Shown here: piece after piece, positions 1-3,787 of the stretch
How positions within the stretch are numbered: position 1 is the stretch's first letter
How the letters are laid out: every line of letters starts with the position of its first letter
Assembly (NCBI GenBank): GCA_043731125.1
Contig: JAYTJL010000008.1
Span: 1 to 6,479 of the forward strand
DNA: 6,479 nt
DNA from: JAYTJL01 sp043731125
GTDB taxonomy: Bacteria > Patescibacteriota > Saccharimonadia > Saccharimonadales > UBA10212
Direction: 5' to 3'
The notes under the pieces: model-generated
Told to the model about the DNA's origin: nothing
Database searches by the model: none
Seen by the model: only the letters and a program-made list of their open reading frames with translations
Position numbers and translations under genes: made by a program

Positions 1-62
1 GGCTGTCCCCACCGCAAAAAAGCTAAAAAATAAACCAACAAACAGATTGGACCAAAATAACC

Positions 63-68
63 TATAAT
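63..68 (+). promoter_or_regulatory. -10 box for ABC-F gene (leaderless)
   Basis: A perfect TATAAT lies 8 bases before the ATG at 77. Transcription would begin around 75-77, at or next to the start codon, so the mRNA probably has no leader. There is no Shine-Dalgarno sequence between the box and the ATG. The -35 is weak; the best candidate is CAAACA at 39-44 with an 18-base spacer. Confidence 0.6.
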
Positions 69-76
69 AGGGTGTT

Positions 77-1738
77 ATGCTCATATCTGTAAACATTGCC
101 GAAAAGTCCTTTGGTAACAAAGTACTATATAATGACTTGAATCTGGAAATCCAGGAGGGTGAGAAAATTGGCCTAATTGGCCGTAATGGTACAGGCAAAT
201 CAACACTACTACACCTAATAACTGGTGAAGATGCTGACTTTGAGGGCGACGTACAAATAAAACGCGGCACCATTGTAGTTGCCAGCCGCCAAGAACACCA
301 CGGCCATGAAGCCAAAACGGTACTTGAATACATCCAGGGAGACCTGCCCGAGTATGCCAATTTGACTCATGTTATTGATACCTACCCCTCTACGATGGGC
401 AGCAACCATAAGAAAATGCAGGAGTTTTCTGATGCGGTCGAGAGATTCAGCCAATTGAATTATTATCAAATAGAAGACGAAATAGGCCAGGCCTTTGAAA
501 CCTACCAAATAGATCCTAGTAAAATGCACCAACCACTAGGGTCGCTCAGTGGTGGGCAAAAGCGCATGGCAGAACTTATTAAAGTTCAGCGCAGCCGTGG
601 CCATATAGCTCTAATAGACGAACCAACCAACCACATGGACTATATTGCCAAGGCATCTTTTATAAAGTGGTTGAAGGCAACACCAGAATCAGTGTTGGTA
701 ATTACTCACGACCGCGACGTACTGGCCAACGTCGACAGGATGCTAGAAATACGTGATGGGCGGTCTTTTAGTTTTAGGGGTAACTACGATGCCTACTTAA
801 AAACTAACACCAACCAAATCACCAACCAGGTGAATGAATACGAACTTTCTCAGCGCCGAATAGCCAACCTGCAAGAAGACGTTATACGCTTTAGGCGGTT
901 GAAAGAAAAGTCACGAGATCCAGGCACTATTAGAAGGTTTAAATCCCAAGAACAGCGAGCAGCTGCCGAAATTGTTGCTCTGCAACAAAAAGTAAAGCCA
1001 TCTTTTTGGATAGACCAAGAATCAGCCAGCGGTATGACCGACAAATTGACAGCCTCTTACGAAAAGCACAAAACAAAAAATATTAAGCTATCTGCACGTA
1101 AAAAAGATATTAGTAAAAGTACTCGCCAACTACTCCAAGTTAGCAAGGCTAGCCTTGGCTATAATTCAACTCCTCTTTTTGAAAATGTAAGTTTTACCCT
1201 GCGAGAAGGCGAACGCCTACGCCTGCATGGACGCAACGGTGCTGGCAAATCTACGCTAGTCCAGGCCGTTCTTGCAACAGCCACTGGCGCTAAATTGGCA
1301 TGTGAGACTTACGGCGGAACAATTGAAGTTGAAAAAGAAATAAAAATTGGTCACTACCAACAAGAAATAGACGAGCGCTACTTAAAGCTAACCTTAAATA
1401 AAGCACTGGAACAAATCTTGGAAGAGAAGAATCAGCCAATCAGCGAACAAAAAGTAAAACAACTACTCAGCGACTACTTGTTTAACCCAGGGTCAGACGG
1501 CCAAATGCCAGTAGAAAATTTAAGTGGAGGTCAAAAAGCTCGCATCCAATTAATTGCCATGCTGGTTGACGAACCACAGGTGTTAATCCTGGACGAACCC
1601 ACCAACCACTTAGACCTACCTAGCATTGAGGAGTTAGAAAACGCAATGAAAACCTATCACGGCGCAGTCATCTACATTTCTCATGACAGCTTCTTCGCTA
1701 AAAAGATGGGCGGCGAAACAGTACTAATCGGAAACTAG
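77..1738 (+). CDS. ABC-F family ATP-binding protein (ribosome-associated)
   Basis: This 553-residue protein has two ABC ATPase domains in one chain and no membrane segment, which is the ABC-F layout. Domain 1 has Walker A GRNGTGKST (35-43), signature LSGGQ (157-161), Walker B and DEPTNHMD (to 188), and switch His211. A basic linker of about 110 residues (roughly 240-345, rich in K/R/Q) follows, corresponding to the P-site-tRNA-interacting region of the family. Domain 2 has Walker A GRNGAGKST (385-393), LSGGQ (482-486), DEPTNHLD (506-513), and His536 in ISHD. All catalytic motifs are intact. Family members bind the ribosomal E site and act on the peptidyl-transferase centre; some relieve stalling and some protect against antibiotics. 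The sequence does not say which applies here, so no symbol is given. The start MLISVNIAEKSFG matches the usual first strand of the family. The gene ends in TAG and stands alone, 52 bases before the tRNAs. Confidence 0.95.
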   Translation: MLISVNIAEKSFGNKVLYNDLNLEIQEGEKIGLIGRNGTGKSTLLHLITGEDADFEGDVQIKRGTIVVASRQEHHGHEAKTVLEYIQGDLPEYANLTHVIDTYPSTMGSNHKKMQEFSDAVERFSQLNYYQIEDEIGQAFETYQIDPSKMHQPLGSLSGGQKRMAELIKVQRSRGHIALIDEPTNHMDYIAKASFIKWLKATPESVLVITHDRDVLANVDRMLEIRDGRSFSFRGNYDAYLKTNTNQITNQVNEYELSQRRIANLQEDVIRFRRLKEKSRDPGTIRRFKSQEQRAAAEIVALQQKVKPSFWIDQESASGMTDKLTASYEKHKTKNIKLSARKKDISKSTRQLLQVSKASLGYNSTPLFENVSFTLREGERLRLHGRNGAGKSTLVQAVLATATGAKLACETYGGTIEVEKEIKIGHYQQEIDERYLKLTLNKALEQILEEKNQPISEQKVKQLLSDYLFNPGSDGQMPVENLSGGQKARIQLIAMLVDEPQVLILDEPTNHLDLPSIEELENAMKTYHGAVIYISHDSFFAKKMGGETVLIGN

Positions 1739-1772
1739 ATAGTTTCATAAGGTGTAAATATGGTGTTTAACT

Positions 1773-1781
1773 TGGTAGAAT
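1773..1781 (+). promoter_or_regulatory. extended -10 promoter of the tRNA operon
   Basis: TGG followed by TAGAAT (1776-1781) forms an extended -10 element. It ends 9 bases before the first base of tRNA-Cys, so transcription would start around 1788. No good -35 is visible (TGTAAA at 1753-1758 is a weak candidate at 17 bases). It would drive both tRNAs. Confidence 0.5.
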
Positions 1782-1790
1782 AGATAAGTT

Positions 1791-1864
1791 GGCGCGTTGG
1801 CCGAGTAGTTAGGCAAAGGTCTGCAAAACCTTGTACACGAGTGCGAATCTCGTACGCGCCTCCA
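1791..1864 (+). tRNA. tRNA-Cys (anticodon GCA)
   Basis: A full cloverleaf folds by hand. The 7-bp acceptor is GGCGCGT/ACGCGCC, the 3-bp D stem GCC/GGC, the anticodon stem AAGGT/ACCTT with loop CTGCAAA (anticodon GCA at 1823-1825), the variable loop GTAC, and the T stem ACGAG/CTCGT. The discriminator base is T (1861), the classic tRNA-Cys identity base, and CCA is encoded (1862-1864). The elbow is odd. The T loop is TGCGAAT rather than TTCGAAT, giving G at position 55. The D loop has AG where GG is usual, giving A at position 18. The 19-56 pair (G-C) is kept. It is transcribed with the downstream tRNA-Leu. Confidence 0.96.
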
Positions 1865-1869
1865 CACCC

Positions 1870-1954
1870 GGGCGGGTGGCGGAATTGGTATACGCTGCGG
1901 ACTTAAAATCCGTTGCCGCAAGGCTTGAGGGTTCAAGTCCCTCCCCGCCCACCA
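1870..1954 (+). tRNA. tRNA-Leu (anticodon UAA)
   Basis: This 85-base class II tRNA has the acceptor GGGCGGG/CCCGCCC and a D loop with normal GG. The anticodon stem GCGGA/TCCGT carries loop CTTAAAA (anticodon TAA). The variable arm is long, around TGCCGCAAGGC. The T arm is GAGGG/CCCTC with loop TTCAAGT, the discriminator is A, and CCA is encoded (1952-1954). It follows tRNA-Cys after a 5-base gap. Its 3' end is the apparent attachment site for mobile DNA, because its last 19 bases plus one more recur at 2123-2142. Confidence 0.97.
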
Positions 1955-1955
1955 A
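1936..1955 (+). repeat. direct repeat copy 1: tRNA-Leu 3' end (putative att site)
   Basis: Twenty bases running from the T stem through the acceptor strand, CCA and one further A are repeated exactly at 2123-2142, 187 bases downstream. Duplication of a tRNA 3' end beside a recombinase gene is the usual footprint of site-specific integration. Confidence 0.85.
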
Positions 1956-1963
1956 ATATAAAT
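1951..1963 (+). repeat. 13-bp direct repeat copy 1 (ACCAAATATAAAT)
   Basis: The tRNA-Leu terminal ACCA plus the next nine bases recur exactly at 3573-3585, on the far side of the recombinase pseudogene. It could be a second, outer pair of attachment ends or a target-site duplication. Confidence 0.6.
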
Positions 1964-1994
1964 GACACTCTGCTACGAGTGTCATTTATATTTG
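1953..1994 (+). terminator. 18-bp perfect hairpin after tRNA-Leu, possible bidirectional terminator
   Basis: CAAATATAAATGACACTC (1953-1970), a 6-base loop TGCTAC, and its exact complement (1977-1994) form an 18-bp stem. The inner GACACTC/GAGTGTC part has an A-rich 5' side and a T-rich 3' side (ATTTATATTT), so it could terminate transcription on either strand. The T stretch is interrupted, and the stem also forms part of the mobile-element end, so the role is uncertain. Confidence 0.5.
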
Positions 1995-2051
1995 AAGGGG
2001 AAGCAAATGAACTGCTTCATTTGCATAGGACTTGAACAGGCGGAGCGATGT
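1984..2051 (+). repeat. left arm of ~65-bp imperfect inverted repeat
   Basis: It matches the reverse complement of 3523-3585. The first 11 bases (ATTTATATTTG) are identical. A hairpin GCAAATGAA-CTGC-TTCATTTGC matches at 21 of 22 positions, and the last 27 bases, ending GGCGGAGCGATGT, match at 22 of 27. The arms differ in a short spacer (8 against 3 bases). Confidence 0.8.
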
Positions 2052-2119
2052 GTACCGGTACTCGGTACACCGCGAGCCGGGCTCGACAGCAAAAAGCAGA
2101 GCTTTTTGACTGGTGAGTC
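2003..2119 (+). repeat. cluster of consecutive short hairpins
   Basis: Five short palindromes follow one another: 2003-2024 (GCAAATGAA/TTCATTTGC, 9 bp), 2050-2070 (GTGTACCG/CGGTACAC, 8 bp with minor end slack), 2073-2085 (CGAGCC/GGCTCG, 6 bp), 2090-2108 (CAAAAAGC/GCTTTTTG with loop AGA, 8 bp) and 2108-2119 (GACT/AGTC). Together with the 18-bp stem at 1953-1994, they fill nearly the whole interval between the two tRNA-Leu 3' ends. No protein gene is convincing here. Confidence 0.7.
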
Positions 2120-2122
2120 AAG

Positions 2123-2142
2123 AGTCCCTCCCCGCCCACCAA
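2123..2142 (+). repeat. direct repeat copy 2: displaced tRNA-Leu 3' end (putative att site)
   Basis: An exact 20-base copy of 1936-1955, including the acceptor strand and CCA, with no tRNA body before it. A good intrinsic terminator follows 21 bases later (2164-2190). This may be the original downstream context of tRNA-Leu, pushed away by a 187-bp insertion. Confidence 0.85.
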
Positions 2143-2163
2143 GATTGGTAAAAAATTGAGATT

Positions 2164-2190
2164 GTCGCCCATTCGGGCGGCTTTTTCTTT
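2164..2190 (+). terminator. intrinsic terminator
   Basis: A 7-bp stem GTCGCCC/GGGCGGC (one T-G pair) with loop ATTC is followed by TTTTTCTTT. It is oriented to stop plus-strand transcription from the tRNA operon. Confidence 0.8.
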
Positions 2191-2240
2191 GGTTGCGTGG
2201 AGCGCAAACCAATGACATTTCAGAGGAGGAGAAACATTTT

Positions 2241-2272
2241 GGGCAGCCGTAGGCTGCGCCTTTTTGGTTTTT
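2241..2272 (+). terminator. second intrinsic terminator (plus-strand)
   Basis: The stem GCAGCC/GGCTGC with loop GTA is extended by GG/CC past one bulged G, then followed by TTTTTGGTTTTT. It would stop plus-strand transcription before it runs antisense into the recombinase. It overlaps the frameshifted C-terminal tail of that gene on the other strand. Confidence 0.65.
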
Positions 2273-2282
2273 AGAAACAGGT

Positions 2283-2972
2283 TCAATCCTTCAATTTGCA
2301 GTAAGGCTTCCTTTTTGGCAGATAAACTCTCACTTTTTGCAGTTTCACAGAGTGAAACTGCTGTTTTGAGCCATTGGCGCGTGGTTCAACCCAAACATTG
2401 GCGGCAAGCGTATGCTTGCTGACTTGCTCTTCCAGCGATTTCTTATCGCTCATTAACTCGCCTTGCTTGGTTCGGTAGGTTTGTTGGTCAATATCTTGGT
2501 CTAGATAACCGTCAAGAAGTCGCTGTAGCTTGCCTTGCAAGCTAACAACCTTGGTTTGTGCGCTTGCTACAAACACACCAGATGTTTGATTGGCTTTCTT
2601 CTCGTCCTCGTCCAGCATTTTGTTGAGCGTGGTCGCCCACGCACTTGGCAGGGCATAGCCCTGCAAGATGTTTGACAACTGCGCCGCAAGGTCTGATTCT
2701 GTGATTGGTGGCTCTTTGCAAACAATACTTTTATGCTTGCGTGTACAACGATAGTAAACATATTCATGGGTATTGCCGTTCTTTTGGTGTTTAATTTTCT
2801 TCTCGGCAGTTATGGACAGTCCACAGGTTGCACAACGCAAAAGCCCACAGAACACTTGCGGCGCAGTTGTTCCTTTCTGCCTATGACCTCGCTGGACAGT
2901 TACCGCCTGTACAGCGTCAAAAAGTTTCTTTGCAACAATCGGCGTATGCTGCCCTCGTAAACCTCGCCACAA
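2283..2972 (-). pseudogene. large serine recombinase, middle fragment with zinc ribbon (frame 2 of 3)
   Basis: The open frame begins at a TTG that is not a true start. Family-like sequence begins at QHTPIVAKKLFDAVQ, which continues directly from the N-terminal fragment's ...RYCGEVYEG after a one-base slip near 2951-2957. It holds the recombinase zinc ribbon: CATCGLSI, then two further Cys about 30-40 residues on (YYRCTRKHKSIVC). A Lys/Gln-rich coiled-coil stretch, typical of large serine recombinases, follows (about TKVVSLQGKLQRLLDGYLDQ onward). The family match ends at NVWVEP near 2385. The last 35 codons to TGA (2283-2285) are out-of-frame readthrough. It would be read as a 229-residue hypothetical if the frameshifts were missed. 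Confidence 0.85.
2339..2361 (-). repeat. 10-bp perfect hairpin inside recombinase pseudogene
   Basis: GCAGTTTCAC, loop AGA, then GTGAAACTGC. It shares the unusual GC/A-type stem top with a 3-base AGA loop with the hairpin at 2090-2108. It lies within the C-terminal coding region, so it may be chance constrained by codons or a small inserted palindrome. Confidence 0.5.
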
Positions 2973-3484
2973 TAGCGGAAATGTCCGTAGTAAAATGGAT
3001 TAGTCAGCATATATTTAATCTGGTCTTTCTTTAGGGGCAAGCCACCGCTGGTTGTTATGCCTTTGGTCGCCAGAAAGTCAGCTACATTCTGTAACTTTTG
3101 ATCGCCTTTGGCGTATAACTCAAAAGCGGAAACAACCAAAGGGGCGCGGCGTTTGTCTACGACAATGGTTTTAGTGCGTATGTCGTTAATGTAACCAACA
3201 GGCGCATTGCCAGGAAACTCGCCACGCCTGACTTTCTGGCGCAAACCTCTTTTGGTGTTTTCGGACAGATTGTCTACATAGTATTTTGACTGACCAAAGG
3301 CAATACTTAACATAAACTTGCCTTGTGATGTGTTTTCAAACCAAAATGTTGGGAACTTCAGGGAGTTGAGGTGCGTTTGGTCTAGCAAGTACACAATTTG
3401 TCCGCCGTCTATGCTATTACGAGCCAATCGGTCAGGATGTCACGCTATAATTCCGCTGGCTTCGCCAGCTTCAATTACGCATTG
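2900..3484 (-). pseudogene. large serine recombinase, N-terminal part lacking the catalytic domain (frame 1 of 3)
   Basis: The minus-strand frame opens after a TAA at 3485-3487 and reads VIEAGEASGIIA, a TGA (3440-3442), then HPDRLARNSIDGG and on through the Recombinase (PF07508-like) domain (ENTKRGLRQKVRRGEFPGNAPVGY ... MLTNPFYYGHFRYCGEVYEG). In the family the residue before HPDRLARN is Trp, so TGG has become TGA. The DRLARN arginines are the second catalytic motif of serine recombinases. The first motif, with the nucleophilic Ser near the N-terminus, is absent, along with roughly the first 60 residues. The loss occurs at the 29-bp repeat (3476-3504). Frame is lost again at about 2951-2957. 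The 175-codon frame usually called here starts at TTG 3425-3427, which is the Leu of DRLARN and not an initiator. The protein cannot be active as it stands. Confidence 0.88.
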
Positions 3485-3504
3485 TTAATAATTTAATAGA
3501 TGTA
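3476..3504 (+). repeat. 29-bp direct repeat copy 1
   Basis: TACGCATTGTTAATAATTT (first 19 of 29 bases) through GATGTA is identical to 6376-6404. With one mismatch the match extends 4 bases to the left (CAAT against CAAG). The copies are exactly 2900 bases apart. This copy lies at the broken N-terminal edge of the recombinase pseudogene. Confidence 0.9.
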
Positions 3505-3522
3505 CAAAACTATGGGCACCAG

Positions 3523-3585
3523 ACATCGCTCCGCCCGTTCTCGTCCCACGCAAATGAAGCAGTTTATTTGCTACCAAATATAAAT
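3523..3585 (-). repeat. right arm of ~65-bp imperfect inverted repeat
   Basis: Its reverse complement matches 1984-2051, including the GCAAAT.AACTGCTTCATTTGC hairpin (one G-T pair here) and the block GGCGGAGCGATGT. It lies upstream of the broken recombinase N-terminus. Confidence 0.8.
3573..3585 (+). repeat. 13-bp direct repeat copy 2 (ACCAAATATAAAT)
   Basis: Identical to 1951-1963 at the tRNA-Leu CCA end. It marks the likely right edge of the recombinase element, because unrelated sequence begins right after it. Confidence 0.6.
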
Positions 3586-3736
3586 AGCTCCTCCTGAAAA
3601 TGTCGCATTTTTAGATCACAATCTAGCTCTCTCAGCCACTTTTAGTCTTCACATCAACATTAGCGACTGCAGACTATCGGATCATCAAATTGCTACCACG
3701 GCATCCATAGCTATTGACAACTTACCTTTTATATAA
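3584..3736 (+). pseudogene. possible gene remnant (3' end only), unrecognised
   Basis: A 50-codon open frame runs from just after a stop at 3581-3583 to TAA at 3734-3736. It contains no in-frame ATG. The peptide (APPENVAFLDHNLALS ... ISDCRLSDHQIATTASIAID) looks protein-like, and the SDHQI stretch recalls the SDHxP motif near the C-terminus of endonuclease/exonuclease/phosphatase proteins, though that is only a weak resemblance. It starts exactly where the element's 13-bp repeat ends, so it may be the tail of a chromosomal gene cut off by the insertion. The stop overlaps the protease promoter. Confidence 0.3.
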
Positions 3737-3737
3737 T
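3714..3737 (+). promoter_or_regulatory. promoter upstream of subtilase gene
   Basis: Perfect TTGACA (3714-3719) and perfect TATAAT (3732-3737) are separated by only 12 bases instead of about 17. The TATAAT alone would place the start near 3744, leaving a leader of about 44 bases with an AAGGA ribosome binding site at 3773-3777, 10 bases before the ATG. Either the -35 match is accidental or the spacing makes the promoter weak or activator-dependent. Confidence 0.5.
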
Positions 3738-3787
3738 AAGTTAAGCAATAATCATTAGCGTAATCAAACCTCAAGGAATCAAAATCG

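Larger units (their letters stand above)
2017..2387 (-). pseudogene. large serine recombinase, C-terminal fragment (frame 3 of 3)
   Basis: On the minus strand, reading from about 2387, the frame gives TRQWLKTAVSLCETAKSESL, then SAKKEALLQIEGLNLFLKTKKAQ and continues to a TGA at 2017-2019. This is the expected continuation after the ...NVWVEP segment, where recombinases of this family have a helical stretch and an 'NLxLKxKKA' tail. The middle fragment has slipped out of this frame at about 2380-2387, which fits loss of one base. Recognisable homology stops around 2200. The rest of the frame runs over the displaced tRNA end and the hairpins and is probably not original protein. The join rests on my memory of the family's C-terminus, not on an alignment. 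Confidence 0.6.
1951..3585. mobile_element. degenerate tRNA-Leu-associated integrative element with dead serine recombinase
   Basis: The interval runs from the tRNA-Leu CCA end to the end of a 13-bp direct repeat (ACCAAATATAAAT at 1951-1963 and 3573-3585). Inside lie an imperfect inverted repeat (1984-2051 against 3523-3585), a second tRNA-Leu 3' end (2123-2142), several hairpins, two terminators and a minus-strand large serine recombinase pseudogene. The boundaries are inferred. The 20-bp and 13-bp repeats imply different element limits, so nested or successive insertions are likely. Nothing in it looks able to mobilise itself now. Confidence 0.6.

Noticed and set aside
1..70. Hydrophobic minus-strand reading (YFGPICLLVYFLAF) at the window start
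   Set aside because: No start codon or ribosome binding site; A-rich DNA read on the T-rich strand gives hydrophobic codons by composition. Two plus-strand frames could also be the tail of an unseen upstream gene, so nothing is callable.
1870..2142. Intron-containing or split tRNA-Leu explaining the second 3' end
   Set aside because: tRNA-Leu at 1870-1954 is complete with its own CCA, so no splicing is needed.
1962..2159. 65-codon plus-strand open frame after tRNA-Leu
   Set aside because: It runs through the hairpin array and the displaced tRNA 3' end, has no ribosome binding site, and its sequence is dictated by palindromes.
1982..2218. 78-codon minus-strand open frame
   Set aside because: It is another frame across the same hairpins and tRNA tail; the recombinase C-terminus uses a different frame.
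2222..2230. Strong Shine-Dalgarno-like AGGAGG
   Set aside because: No start codon follows at a suitable distance, and the bases are accounted for as Pro/Ser codons of the recombinase tail on the other strand.
2900..2972. Programmed frameshift joining the recombinase fragments
   Set aside because: I saw no clear slippery heptamer at the slip near GAGGGCAGC, and the gene also lacks its catalytic domain and has a nonsense codon, so decay is simpler.
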